Shown here one piece after another: positions 47,729-60,690 of a DNA stretch of 64,000 nt. The stretch is from assembly GCF_001723175.1 (NCBI RefSeq), contig NC_064652.1:2480001-2544000 (forward strand), read 5' to 3'. Below the pieces are notes generated by a model. The model was not told where the DNA came from, ran no database searches, and worked only from the letters and a program-made list of their open reading frames with translations. Position 1 is the stretch's first letter; the number at the start of each line of letters is the position of its first letter. Origin of the DNA: Penicillium oxalicum. Lineage: Eukaryota; Ascomycota; Eurotiomycetes; Eurotiales; Aspergillaceae. A program made the position numbers and the translations under genes.

Positions 47729-49324
47729 ATGTCAGACTATGTGTGGATGTTGCCTTTAACGCTGCTCGCCCAAGGCGGATCTGCATATGCTGCGCTCTAC
47801 GAGCAAGTGATTCAGACTCAGTATGGTCCTGTCCGGGGCCACGCAGCCTTCAATGAAACGCCTAGCGGCAATCTCACTCATTGGCGCGATATCACAGTCT
47901 GGAAAGGCATCCCATTTGCAGCTTCGACTGCAGGACAAAACAGATGGAGAGCTCCCCAGCCCATGATTCCATGGAACGATACTCTGGATGCTCGCAACTA
48001 CGGAGACATCTGCCCTTCGTCCTCGTCCAACCCAGAATACACCGTCTCGGAGGATTGTCTCAATCTGAACATCTGGAGCTCTGCAAAGAGCTCCGAGGCC
48101 AAGCTGCCCGTGGTTATGTGGAGCTATCCTGCGTATTCTACCGCGGCCGATGTGCTCTTTGATGGCAGTGGAATGGCTGACAAGGGTATTGTCTTTGTCA
48201 ATTACAACTACCGAACTGGCTCCCTCGGTTGGATGGCCCATCCAGAGCTGTCCAAGGAGAATGTGAACGCAGTGGGCCATAATAGCTCCGGCAATTGGGG
48301 CATGCTAGATCAATTCGAGGCACTCAAGTGGATTCGCGCAAATATTGCACACTTTGGTGGCGATCCGGAGCGCATCACTGTCATGGGACAATCTGCTGGC
48401 TCGGCAGCAACACAGCACATTTTGAACAGTCCTCTGACCAAAGGGTTGATCCAAGGTGCCATTATCGAGAGTGGTGTTCGTGATCCTCATGACCCTCTGT
48501 GCTCGTCTCTCGCTGAGAATTACCGAACTTTGGACTTTGCCTTGAACCAGGGCGAAGAGTATCTCGCAGCAAAGAATGTCACATCCATCGCCGCAGCGCG
48601 GGAAATGTCCTATGACACATTCGTGGATAACACCCAGTTCTCTTTTGGCAATACTGCATCCTCATGGGTCTTCACAACCACACTTGATTACTACGCCATG
48701 CCCGACACCTACTACAACACTCTCTTGAAGGGGCCGGCCAACGACGTTCCTATCATAACTGGCAATACCCGCGACGAGAGCGGAGCCACATACGGACTCA
48801 ACATCACCGTAGAGCAATATCTGGCTGACCTGAATGCAACCTACAGCGGAACCTTTGTCGATGAATTCCTCGCTCTGTACCCCGGTGCCAACAGCTCACA
48901 AGCATCCGCATCCGAGAATCTGCAATTTACACAACGATCCACGGTTGGCACTTGGCTCTGGGCAAAACTATGGCGCACCCAGGCATCTAGCCCCGTCTAC
49001 ACGTACCTGTGGGATCATGCACCCCCGGGCCAAGACCAAGGTGCCTATCATGAATCGGAGATCAACTATGTGCTCAATAATCTCTATGGGACCGATTTGC
49101 CCTGGACAGCGGCGGACTACCAGATTGCAGCCAAGATGAATGCGTACTGGGTTAATTTCATCCAGACTGGGAATCCTAATGGGAAAGGTCTGGCTCATTG
49201 GCCTGCGGCAGGTGACAAGCAGATTGTTCAGCGTGTTGGCGATGGGTGGGGTTCAATTCCTGTTGCAAATATGGCACAGGTTAGTCTTTTTGAAAGATGG
49301 TTTAGTACTCTCAAGCCTTATTAG
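47729..49324 (+). CDS. Secreted type-B carboxylesterase/lipase
   Basis: An intronless 531-aa alpha/beta hydrolase of the COesterase family, hydrolysing ester bonds. N-terminal hydrophobic signal (MSDYVWMLPLTLLAQGGSAY). Motifs: EDCLNLNIW (108-116) after a conserved Cys; oxyanion segment PVVMWSYPA (the usual HGGG/GGGF is replaced by WSYPA, odd); nucleophile elbow GQSAG with Ser222; NSPLTKGL, Glu350 in RDESG, and His441 in YHESEINYV. Several N-glycosylation sequons (NET, NLT, NSS, NVT, NIT, NAT) support secretion. Substrate cannot be predicted. Start: the CACC-ATG at 47729 has good context. Confidence 0.9.
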   Translation: MSDYVWMLPLTLLAQGGSAYAALYEQVIQTQYGPVRGHAAFNETPSGNLTHWRDITVWKGIPFAASTAGQNRWRAPQPMIPWNDTLDARNYGDICPSSSSNPEYTVSEDCLNLNIWSSAKSSEAKLPVVMWSYPAYSTAADVLFDGSGMADKGIVFVNYNYRTGSLGWMAHPELSKENVNAVGHNSSGNWGMLDQFEALKWIRANIAHFGGDPERITVMGQSAGSAATQHILNSPLTKGLIQGAIIESGVRDPHDPLCSSLAENYRTLDFALNQGEEYLAAKNVTSIAAAREMSYDTFVDNTQFSFGNTASSWVFTTTLDYYAMPDTYYNTLLKGPANDVPIITGNTRDESGATYGLNITVEQYLADLNATYSGTFVDEFLALYPGANSSQASASENLQFTQRSTVGTWLWAKLWRTQASSPVYTYLWDHAPPGQDQGAYHESEINYVLNNLYGTDLPWTAADYQIAAKMNAYWVNFIQTGNPNGKGLAHWPAAGDKQIVQRVGDGWGSIPVANMAQVSLFERWFSTLKPY

Positions 49325-52300
49325 GTGCTGAGTGAACTTGTGCTGTCAAATTTATGACCTGCTATCTGTTCGACTTGTCGTTTCATAGATGAGGATTGAT
49401 CTCTCCTCTGATTCGGAAGCCTGTGTATGGTAGTCGCTTCAATTTGATGGTGTGCATTGTCCCAATTTCTGATCTAGTCATACACAGCTAAAGATATGTA
49501 ACCGCCTCAAGAACAGCCTCATGCATGTACATGTACTCAAACGAAATGGAAAAGGCGGGACCTTTGCGGTTCAAGGTGCGATAATCAGCAAAGTGTATAC
49601 ACGAAAGCATACAAAAGTACACCAGACCTCGTTGGCTTTCACAATTCTCCGAATTGAAGTAGAGATGATCAGATCTTTCATTTAAAAGTGTGCAATATAC
49701 ACCGTAAGTTAAGCTCGACCTGCTGATTCCGTCGTCAATATATCTATTGTTCCCGCAATGTGTCAAAATTGGAAATGAGGAGCATTTGCCATCTGCCATC
49801 CGTATACGCGAGAAGGACCCGAAATCGGACAGAGCATAGAATTAGCATGAGCGAGCCTGTTATGATGACCACCTTCTCTACCTAGCTACACGAGATTGAA
49901 AAATAGATTCAAAGCTAGGGTAGGCAACATCTGCCCACATCAGGAGAACAGAGGCAGACTGCATCCGTAAAGATGATGTTAAAGACCTCGGCTCATGACG
50001 GGCTTTTCTTTTCTCTCTCAGGCGCAGGTATCCAAGTATCAGTTGAACTGAAGACTAGGAAAACCTATCACTTAGCTAGGTACTTGACGGTCCTCTAACT
50101 CGTCGGATAAGTACCAGATTTTATGGTTTCCTCGACTTTATTTGAATATGCCTCTCGACTATTTCTCAGGAACTGCATCAATAGATTTTCTGAACGAGTC
50201 CCCTTACCTTTACCAATTGAAATATAAGATGTATCTAGTCTAGGAAAAAGACTCGGAAGAACGTTGAAATTACCCACTGACATTAACCGGAAAAACAAAT
50301 CCAGAATTCTCTCTCTCTCTCTTTCTACATACTCACCCGACACCTATCACCTAGTCCCATAGCAAGTAACTCATTCCCTAATTTTCCCGCCCCATGAACA
50401 AATACAAATATACACGTCCAAGCACACAGAGTCAATGCCACACCCGCACTTACAAAAACGCTCCACACCCCCCGCGTCTGTGCACCTCACAGACAGGGGA
50501 CAGGCAAAAAAGGAGGAGAAACTCAAATCTCTCCACAAGGATGGCGGCTTGAACCACCGAAAGCCCAATCGGATACCGGATCTACTCGCTTTACCTGCCT
50601 AGTTCTGAAGTGTTTATTGAATTTCTTCTTTTTTTTTTTCTTTTTTCCTTTTTAATTGCTACTGGAAGAACTATACTAAGGTTGACATGGCATGCCTTGA
50701 AGTCTCGAGCGCGAGATAGCGATCGCCAATGATCCGATCGGATCCGATTTGTATCTCCCCCTCCTCTTCTTCTCACTGTCTCAACTGGAATATGAGCTCT
50801 AATCGATGCGAGGTCCAAGCACTTCCCGGGGTTCTTCTCGAACCGAGCTCGTCTCCCTTGCCTTTATGGGTCATGACCTTCAGGTACGGTGCAATGTACA
50901 CAGATACTTGTGTGACCAAGATGAGAATTGTAAAAAAAAAAAAAAAAACCAACACCCAGCGTCAAGAATGGTTGGTCTAACCCGGTGTACAGGGGGGAGA
51001 GGTTGAACGGGAAAGGCTTGCCGAGGGGGGGGGAGGCACATTGTACAATGCAATGCACTGTACTTAGTACTTGCAACCCGTACGGTAAGTCATTCCCAGT
51101 TTCTGGAGCTGAGGCTCCGTTGGAAAAAAAAAACACATGGATCGTTGGTTTAAGCGAAGGTGGAAAACTGGAGAATGTGGAGTTTTGAATCTAGGGTGGG
51201 TTTTTCATGGAGGACTGTTGTTGACTACTTACTACTCAGTAACTCCTATGTACCTGCGCCTACCAGTCGTACTATATGGGACATCATTGATGGTACTGTT
51301 ATCAAGTTCTACGCTACATCTACATCTCACACCGACATTTAAACTGTCTCCGATGTCCCATGTCTCTTTTCGAGAAGAATATCTTCATCCCGAATAGACT
51401 GGATAACCGTCATCTACTTCAGTCCGCACCGTGTTCAGTCCGGGAATGCTATAAACAAGATTAGTCGATGCAACTACGTGAAGTAGCTACAAGACTTGGT
51501 ACCTACGATGTGGGTACCTTTTCTCCACTACTACTAGGGACTGTACTCCCGCATCCGGGGGGGGGGGGGTGTGCAACAAACGACGGGAGGTACATCCAAA
51601 TCAACCTATACGATATACATATACACACTACTAGTACTACTCTTCCCTATACCCGTTCCATAGAATCAAGGAGCGAGTCCGATGATCAATACCTAGAATG
51701 AACCAAACAGTCAGGGGATAAATCAAGTACCTCCCATTCATATAGAAAAATAAGAATGTTGTTATTCTGACGCCCAATTCCCAGACGAGCGCATGCATAC
51801 ATGGACTTTATTCAATAGTATGGTGGGTTTGCGCTCGCGTTCCGAGCACGTGTGGCAGGTGGAAATCTGTCCCCGCGAGGTGAAATTGATAGCGAGAGAT
51901 CGCCTTGTAAAACACGTGGGTTCCTCCCTTGATAATGATATGTACCTACGCAGTAGGGGGGGAGAAAATTCCATGGCGAGACACTATTCTGCGGCAGAAA
52001 AGAATGTTGAAAGTCCGAGGCAGCAGCGAGGATGGGGTATGATTCCGAGGAACGCGGAAGAGTTGACCAAGTGAGAAGATAGCGGTGGTTTTTGTTAACC
52101 AACTGTTGGATTGTGTCTCATTCGGATGAGATGATAATGATTACGCTATTGAGTTTACAGCAGACCATGAAACATTGAATGACAAGTGTTATATTGAACG
52201 TTGTCAGACGAGCTCTATTTCTCACATCAAGATTCGAGTACTCGAATATCGCAGAAATACATCAATGCTTTTTTCGTCGACAGGGATCCTGGACGCAGCA

Positions 52301-52590
52301 TTTTTAAAAACAATGAGCAAGAGAGAAAAAAAACCACAAGAGCCGGCCAAAAATAACCGTTCAAGAATAGCAAATTCGCAGTTTGGGGGAATAATCGTGC
52401 GAGAGACATCAAAACACTCTATAGATCATGCAAGAGTGAATCACAAGTTTCGTGCTTTCCGTCACCAGGATGGAAACAGCAAAGCCAAAAAGAAGAGAAA
52501 AAAAAAAGGAAAAACCGTCAAATAATGGGAGAGCAAGGACGAGATCAAAACAATGGCAGACAAGAGGCCAAATCCATTGCGGCTCTGACT
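49325..52590. other. 3.3-kb gene-poor region with simple repeats
   Basis: 3' flanks of the carboxylesterase and the sugar transporter. It contains a T-rich tract (about 50625-50655), an A-run (about 50933-50948), a G13 run (51557-51569) and several CTAG/TAC-rich patches (51220-51660). No gene is supported. Confidence 0.5.
51557..51569 (+). repeat. G13 homopolymer
   Basis: Thirteen consecutive G residues in noncoding DNA; likely variable in length and error-prone in sequencing. Confidence 0.85.
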
Positions 52591-54240
52591 CTAGTTCTTC
52601 TCGTTGGAAGCATGCTCGTTGTCCGAGTTACCACTGGACATGGCCATCTCTGCCTTCTCGTGCTCGGACGAGTGACGGGGGTCCGAGTGGTCCAGACCCA
52701 CCTCGCGTAGCATCGCGGCAATCTCCTCGGCGGAGAGCTTGGGCATGGAGTTGGCGATCTGGTAGGGCCACTTCTTCTCGATGTGGGCCTTGGCGAAGAT
52801 GAGATCCACCTCCTCAAGGTCACGACCGGCAGTCTCGGGGTAGTAGAACCACGCAAAGGGAAGGCCGATGAAGTTGACCAGGGCGAAGAAGAGGTAGATA
52901 CCCCAAGGGGACGCGTCGGAGAAGACGGGAGTGAACATGACAACCGCAAAGTTGGTGATCCAGTTGGTACAGGTGGAGGCGGCGGCAGCCATGGTACGGG
53001 TGCGGAGAGGGTTGATCTCGGGAGGGTAGATCCAGGGCAGGGGCAGCGTGGTGAAGGCGAAGAAGCAGATGAAGAGGAAGATACCGACGACGGCACCCTT
53101 GGTGGGACCCGTGCCACCGGCGATCAAGCAACCCATGGTGATGACAAAGGACAGACCCTGACCGGCGAAACCGATGAGGAAGAGCTTACGACGGCCAACA
53201 CGCTCAATCATGAAGAAGGAGGGGATCGTGGCCAGGGCGTAGACAGTGGCAAAGACACCACCCAGGATCAGAGACAGACGATGCTCCATGTTGAGGTTCT
53301 GCTCGAACAGCAAGGTGGAGTAGTAGATGGCGGCGTTGCAACCGGTGAACTGCTGGAAGAACTGGCCAGAGCAACAGATCATCATGCGCTGGAATTCCTG
53401 GGTCTTGCCGAAGGTGAAGAGGGTCTTCCAGTTGGCCTTGGCACCGTTCTCGGCATTGAAGTCCGCCTTCATGAGGTTGAAGTCGGTGAGCACATCCTCG
53501 GCATCGGGCGAGCTATCGTTGAGTGCGGCCAGGACCTGCAGGGCTTCCTGGTCCTTGCCCTGCATGACGAACCAACGAGGCGACTCGGGCAGCATGAACG
53601 CACCCACACTGACGAGGATGGCGAAGATGATCTGGAAGGCCACGGGGAATCGCCATTGCACGGAGCTCTCGACGTACGACAGACCGAAGTCGATCCAGTA
53701 GGCAATCAGAGTACCGACGGCAATGATGGCACCCTCGAAGCAGACCAGGAAACCACGGTTGTGAGCGCGAGAAACACTCGGACTGCCAGACCGGGATGGT
53801 GGCCGTGTCCATACCGTTTCCAAGACCGGAGACGACACGGCCCACCACGAACTGACCCAGTCCCCATTGAGGGCCAAAGGCAGCGGTGGAGATGACGGTA
53901 CCGACGATCATGAGGATACCACCGGAGACGAGCAGCGAGTGCGGCCGATGCGCTCACCAAAGCAGAGCGTGAAGATGGCACCGAAGAAACAACCGAGTTC
54001 GTAGCAGGCGGTGACCGCACCACGAAGGACCGAGACATGTTGAGAGTAGGACGCCGAGTAATCGGGGGAATCACTGGGAGGAATGTAGAGGGCGGGGAAT
54101 TCCTTGGTGAATTGGTTACCAGAGATGATACCAGACATCAGACCCTGGTCATAACCGAACAGAGAGAAACCGATGACCGAAGTCAAAGTGATGGCAAGAC
54201 GGAGCTTCCTGCCCCGAAGGCCAGATGTTGTTGTCCACAT
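52591..54240 (-). CDS. MFS monosaccharide transporter, interrupted by two compensating frameshifts
   Basis: A 12-TM sugar porter of HXT/glucose-transporter type, about 549 codons. The signatures run along it: GYDQGLMSG in TM1, GERIGR in the loop 2-3, GRVVSGLGNGMDTATIPVW with the WQSEC motif, PESPRWFVMQGK in the central loop, QQFTGCNAAIYYS in TM7, ERVGRRKLFLIGF, PLPWIYPPEINPLRTR in TM10, and YPETAGRDLEEVD at the end. However, the frame changes at about 53940-53945 (one base lost within GGCCGCAC) and returns at about 53772-53774 (an extra T on the coding strand), so about 165 bases are read in another frame. Read as is, translation ends at 53908. The rest is perfectly conserved, so this is either two base-call errors or a very young pseudogene. 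Antisense open frames are shadows. Confidence 0.85.
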
Positions 54241-54329
54241 CTTGAGGGGGGTTGTCTTATCGTGGTGTTCCTTCGCGCATGCAAGACGACTTGAGGCGAG
54301 ACCAGATCAAGACAAGACGCTCGACTTGT

Positions 54330-54649
54330 CCGGGGGGGGAAAGGTGTTGACAAGAAGGGAAGATGGGGAAGAAGTAGGAACAGATGATCATGCGATGGGG
54401 GGAGCGGGACGAGGGTTCTTATGCATCTGCCATCTACCATCTTCATCTCCGAGCGGAGAAACGCTGCTTGGCCGCAGCCACGGGTCAGGTCGGGCCAAGA
54501 CGATGCACATTGGCCATGACGTCGGCCGGGATGAGGTGAAAGAAGGCAGGTTGGGCGGACCAGTCCCTCGACGGCAGAAGCCAATCTGGGGAGCCATCGC
54601 AGCCAAGGGGGCCCCGCCGCAGAGTTTTACGGGGCCGCGATAGGTGGGG
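54330..54649. promoter_or_regulatory. Cluster of CreA-type sites upstream of the sugar transporter
   Basis: SYGGRG matches: CCGGGG at 54330-54335, CTGGGG at 54586-54591, GCGGGG on the minus strand at 54612-54617 and GTGGGG at 54644-54649. CreA mediates glucose repression, and high-affinity sugar transporters are typical targets. The motif is short, and the region is GC-rich, so chance occurrence is likely for some. Confidence 0.3.
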
Positions 54650-57600
54650 GCTGCCCGAAGCGGCGCTGGATGGAGGCAAGTCTTGCGAGCCGCTCAGGGC
54701 CCAAACGGAGAGCGCGGACAGCGAAAGAGCATCACAAGGAACAAGCGCGCGCGCAACGGCCGTTCGTGGTGTCGACGGGAGATACCTCCGCCACCAAGGA
54801 TTCCATGATGATGGGGGGCTGAAAAAAAAAAGAAACTTTGTTTTTCCCATCTTGGATGCGGTTGGATGGATACCAGGGTGCATACAGAACCTGCAAAGAG
54901 ATCGAAAAAAAAATCAGAAAAATCAAAGGCATCGAAAAAAAAAGAGAGAAAAAAACCCCCCCAATATAATTGCGATTATTAGCATAATGATTCTCCATCA
55001 TTGCGGTGGTGTGTCAGTGGCGGAGTACCCGAGGGCGGGTAAATGAGTGCCAGTACCCAAAGTACAGGATCGGTCGCTCTGCATGTGCCCTCTGCCAGGA
55101 CCGTGTACTGAGGGTGCTGGAGACTTCGTATACTGGATTCGAAGGGCAGGGAAAGTTTAGGTGGAAAAAAAGGACCGACAGGACAGGGCTAACCGCACTG
55201 AGCCAACGGAGTGGAGTACCAGCCGTAAGTGCCTGGAAAGGTGCGGCGGACTAAAGAAGGGGACCCGTGCCCTGGTCCTTTGGTGCTTGGCCCAAAGCAC
55301 TGATTGCTTGGGGTTGCTTACTGGGCGCCACCCGTTCTCGTCCGTCAAGCCACCCGTGGGTCCTGCCGGACGCCTCTTTGTCACCGCACCCGATCGTTGA
55401 CCTTGCATCACTCGGTCTGTAGGGTTGGACTCGCTCAGTTTTGCCTGAGGGTGAGAGACTGGTTGGCCACCCGTGAGGGGATGATCCTGTTGACAGGACA
55501 TGATGCAGTGCGCTACTCGGCACTATGGTGCAGTTGTAGAGAGACGTTATACGAGTCCTCTCTGTAAGAGCAGTGTATCATCTAATCTCTACTTCCCCCT
55601 CCTTTCGACTTGAACCGAGCCTCGTGGGAATCGATCGTCACCATCCTGACCGGATTAGGAATCTCTCCCGATTTCTCATCCTTTCATTCTTGCCCTATCA
55701 CATAGAATACACGAGACGGCCAGTGGAGTTTGAAACCAGACTTTTCTTTTTTCCCTGTCCCGGCCGCTTCAGCTCGTTTATGGAAAGTCGATGTCGGGCC
55801 AGCAGCAGTGTTTGAACCCGGGCTTGAAAAGGAAGAGCCAGTGAGCCATATGGACCCTATACTGATGGGAACCACTCAAGTTGACCCATGACACACGAAA
55901 CACTGTAGCATCGTAGAACTGCTTTGACAAAATCCTCCTGTCTCGATGATATGTGTGTTGGGATTTCAAGCGACTACAACGGCATAAGGGTCGCCTTTCT
56001 GCCGATGACAGACGGGTTCTAGCAAGAGCATTGGCGCTGGAGATGGTTATCCATCCATACTGGGCGACACACGGACATCGAGAGTACTCGACTTCACAAG
56101 ACCCGCACCGTCACATTTTTCGCCTCCCCCACACCCCGCTCCCATGGCCTTTGTGTGCGTCTCTCCCTCTACTTTGGACATCCCTTGGAACCTTTTTTTT
56201 CCCGAATTCCGACAAGCCCACTCATCACCACCTGGGCCCCACAGACTCCAAGCCGACCGGAAGGGTGACCGCACGGAGAAAGCAGACCCGTAGGGCGGGT
56301 CACCGAGTTGCCAATCAAGCCACCGACGCGATCGCTTTCGGCTCCCCGTGGGGACCGAGAGAAGAAAGCGGTCACCCAGATGGGAAGTTGGCCTTGGGGT
56401 GATGGAGACCCAAGACCATGATACCAGAAAAAAAAAAAAAAAGGAGGAAAATGACAAAAAGAAATCCAACCCACGATTCTTTGTGGGGAGTACCTCGTTT
56501 GAAATTGGCCTGGCGCCAAAGAACCAAATTTCAGCCGCTCCATGACATTGGTGATTGTGAAAATTCTGCCTGCAGCCACGGTAGGATCATGAATTATAGT
56601 CCGTCGGCGGGCTTGCCCTCCCCTTCCCGATACTGCGTTGAAGTAGTCTTGGAAAAAGTCATGGGGATGAAGAGTCGATGCGACGGTACGCCTTTTCAAG
56701 TCTTGGCTCGTTGACTCTGCTTTGGTTCCCCTCTTTTTCCCACTGTTCATACGACTCTTCTCCACGATTTCCCCTCAAATGCAGACATCTCTCTGGACCC
56801 GCGGACGGGCAAGATGAAATGTGCCCTGGAAGATCATTCTTCCGACCAGACGATCTACAGTGACACGTGATGCCGAGCCATTCCGTCATCCCGTGTGAGG
56901 GTCCGAGCCACGTCTGTCAATGGCTGGCTTAATACCGGACCTGTAATCAGTCGACACCCGACTCGACTCAGACAGTCACATTCCCACCCTCCTTCAGGCC
57001 TCAACCGTGGACGGGGATAATTATTCCACAATGGTGGGGGCATTCGGGTTGGTCCCGATACATGAAGTACTGAAGTACTGTACACACGGTAGCGTGGGAC
57101 CATCAGTCTCTTCTGAATCATGGCCAGGGTCGCTTTCAACGCTTACTATGTCCCAAACCAAGACCCAGAGTGTAACCCGAGACGCTTGAAAAATCCACTT
57201 TCACTCGTCGCCTGGTGCCAGTGTAGCACGCACCGTTCCCCTCTCGGCCATTGGGAGAGCTCCATCCCCCTCGTCCACTCGACCGTTTACTGAGACATGG
57301 CATTTTTCATTTCCCGTGCCGACATGACTTGGACTCGGTGACCATCTCCGTGCCACCAATGACAACGAGTCGTAGGAATGGAGTCGCGCTGTATCTCGGG
57401 CCGACGATATTGATTCAAGTCTCGGGTGTTGGCCCCAGGTCTCGTTACTGTGCTAGAGGAGAGGTATGATCTCGAGTTGCGCAAGTCAATCCTCACCCAG
57501 TCGTCTTGTCCTGCGAGCAGAGGGGGGGGGGAAGGGCTTCTTCCAGCACGTAGGTCACATCGACAGCGCAGAGCTGCGCCTGCATCTACCTCTGCATCTG

Positions 57601-60600
57601 CACCTGCACGTGTCGAAGCCGGCATCTACATGCAGTGCAAACAGAAGATAGGTACAGGACACTTCCCCACGTCTCCCCACCATAGAAACATTCCGCTACG
57701 ACCGCGTGATCCTCGGAAACATCAGCCCCCGGAGAAATTTCTGGGAGGAGAAAAAAAAACACCATCCATACTACTGGAGCGTGTATACACCGCAAAAGTG
57801 TGCATGCGAAGAATAGCCGTGTCACATGCCTCAGTCCCATTTGATACGCGTGAGATGAAATGTGGAGTAGCAGAACCACCATGGTTCATATCATCCATCG
57901 CATGTGACCGTGAGACTACCGCTAGGGATGACGGAAAGGGAATAGAGAACCATGAAGCTCGGACAGACCGTTTTGGGAAGAACTCTGGGGAAAACCTTCC
58001 ATCGGAGCGTGTCACGTCCAAATATGGCAAGATTGTCGAGATCAATCGGCATATGCTGTACCCCGGGCCTCTCTATGTCCCCCTTTATTCCGCATCTAGA
58101 TCAGATCGATTTTGCCTCTCGATGTCTTCTTTTTGTCTTTCCCACTTGAACATCGACATGTTTGATCAGCGATGCAGTTCCCCAGATCTTCACTGTAGGG
58201 GAGTGGGTCGTGAACTTGGATGGCATTCAGATCATGGACGTACCTTGATCGGCTTGTTCATGGAGAGGGGTTGAAAAGCTGGCCACGTGGTTGATTGGCG
58301 ATTAGTACCTGGATATGAGGTCAGTCCCGAAACGGCTCGAGGATGTCGATGATGGAAAGGTGTATCTCTTCTGTAAATCATCTCTGGATACTCCCGACCA
58401 CCTTGCTCAAGATCGGCGGTTCTAGCCAGGGGCATCGAAGCCGATGAGTGTTCCATCGACAGTTGTGATCGACTCTATACATCCCAGTCCGAATACAGCA
58501 CCGTGGGTTGAAATAAGGTGCAGCAGTGATACGATCACTGGGCGTGAACCTGTAGTCGCATTGAACCGGTACATCGATAGCATCTCGAGTATCTAGGCAA
58601 TGAAAAGGGCTCGAGGTAGAATGCTGATCACCACCGCTATCACCATCGAGTCGTTCGCCATTCCTGCCTCATCAATCTTGGACACTCAGTATACCTATGC
58701 GCTGATATACTTACAAGCATATGCCAAGAGCAGCAACCTACCTGGAGCGTTCTCCCGACACTGGTGAATTCTCCTCCGTACAAACTTAACAATAAACACT
58801 CTCGCTGAAGTACAAAATCTTCCAAGGTAGCATCATACCATACAGGCACATGCAATCAATATAACCGGTTCACCTTCAAGTTGGCTCGTCCAGCTTACAG
58901 TGACTCCGATATTTCCCATGAATGCTGCTAGCTCCCCTGCTTTACAAGATCAGGACCGAGGCTCTCCAGTCCATCTCAGCTCGTGATATAACTCATTTTA
59001 CAATTTTTTTTTGTTCTTTCTTCACCTTCTTCACTTGCAAGAAAAATTTAGAAAAAAAGAATTGAAAATTGAATCACCCTAGGGAAAATTGTCCCCTCTC
59101 TTGAAAACTCCAAATTACCAATTTCCAGCCCACCTTTCCCTCCAGCACGTTGGGTAGCATCGCACGGCTTGGCAGTGATTCGAATCCACGTACATCCCGG
59201 CCCTACTGTACATTCCCCCCGCCCCCCTCAAAAACAGTTTCCATCCAGATGCCCACTTAGAACGCGGTGTACCTGTTAGTGCGTCGACCCACACTAGTCG
59301 AAGTCTGGGAAATATATGCCTCAGGATCATACTCGTTCCAACAACCACTCACATCGACCTTGGGCTAACAGAGTCCCCCCAACTGTACCAGTCACTTACT
59401 AAGAGGACGGGTAGTGGGCTTCCCGATGACATCAGCACGGTGTGAAATTTCCCTGGATCCACTCAAATCGGTTAGATTCTTTTTTTTCCAAAGATGAGGA
59501 AGGTAAAAAAAAAGATTTCCTTGTAGGTTCGCAATTTTCCTTTGTCAGAAGGTGGGTTTCTGTTCTGGAAGAAAGAAACGCGGCAGAACCGAGATGATTC
59601 AAATCCGTGCTGAGGGTAATTTGAATAGAACAATCTATTTTACTTAGAAAAAAAACAAAACAAAAAAAAAGGTTGTCACCAAATGACCGAAGCCAAGCGC
59701 CCTTCTGGCGGGAACTGGTCCGCACCGCTACATGCTGCAGCAGGCTCTAACTGTGTCTGGACTCGCGTGAAAGCACGCTGTCTTGCATGTCGGAAATAGT
59801 ATTCCTTCACATTGTTGATCATTTCTCCATTCACTCTATGTGTCTCATTAACTTTTCTTTTTTCTTCTTTGCATGCGTCACGTCCACAGGAGACGTTTCA
59901 TGAGAGGGGAGGGAAAAAAAGAAAAAGGTAGGTTTTGACGATCAACAGATTCGACACACGTCAGTAGATTACTCGGTGGTTGTGCTTCCGCCAGTTTTTA
60001 AAGTTTTTGTGTAGAGTAAGTTGTCGATTGAGAGTCTGCAAACTTGCCGATCACTCGTTGCATCTAGAAGGCGGACGCCTTTGGGTCAGAAGGGGGGGGG
60101 GAAGACTATTCTTGACAGTCGTAGGAATGATCGGCTGGATGCGGGATGGCGATAATTTTGCTGAGTAGAGAAACATTCATTATCTTCGGAGTCATGATCA
60201 TAGGATAAGAGAGGGGAATGTTGGAGAGACATTCATAGTTTCAAAGGATGTACCAGATCAGTTTGTGCGTGCGAAAAGAGTCGATCTGAATTGTTGTGCT
60301 ATTCCATTGGTTCAATACTACTTTTGACTCTGACAGGATTCAAGCTTTGGATTGACTGGGCTTTCGCTTCGTGGAAGTTAATCTGACATCTATGTAATTG
60401 AATCAGGTATGAGACGGTGCGCAAAGAGGGAAGAACCCTTTGAAAGTGTATTCTGGACACTTGGAGACTGGAGACCAAAGGTCAAACTCCAATTTGAACT
60501 TAATCGCCAACCCCCCGAAGATAAAGCGATGTGATGGAGTCATGATACGGGCCCCGATCTGGATTAGACACCGACACGAAGCAGTGGACGCAAACAAGTC

Positions 60601-60668
60601 CCCCGCTTACACCTAGAGGAATTCAACAGGACCTAGACGAATCACCTCAAGAACCTCCCAAGACATTT

Positions 60669-60690
60669 CATCATCATCATCATCATCATC
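60669..60690 (+). repeat. (CAT/ATC)n trinucleotide microsatellite
   Basis: About seven tandem ATC units. On the minus strand it would encode a Met run within an unlikely open frame, so I treat it as noncoding. Confidence 0.8.

Noticed and set aside
52783..53895. 370-codon open frame on the plus strand over the sugar transporter
   Set aside because: Acidic, low-complexity antisense of a strongly biased coding sequence; a shadow frame.
57426..58274. 282-codon open frame on plus
   Set aside because: It starts with GTG, has irregular composition and no motif; likely a chance frame in GC-rich DNA.
59160..59200. tRNA-like GATTCGAATC sequence
   Set aside because: Palindromic core only; no acceptor, D or anticodon arms could be folded around it.
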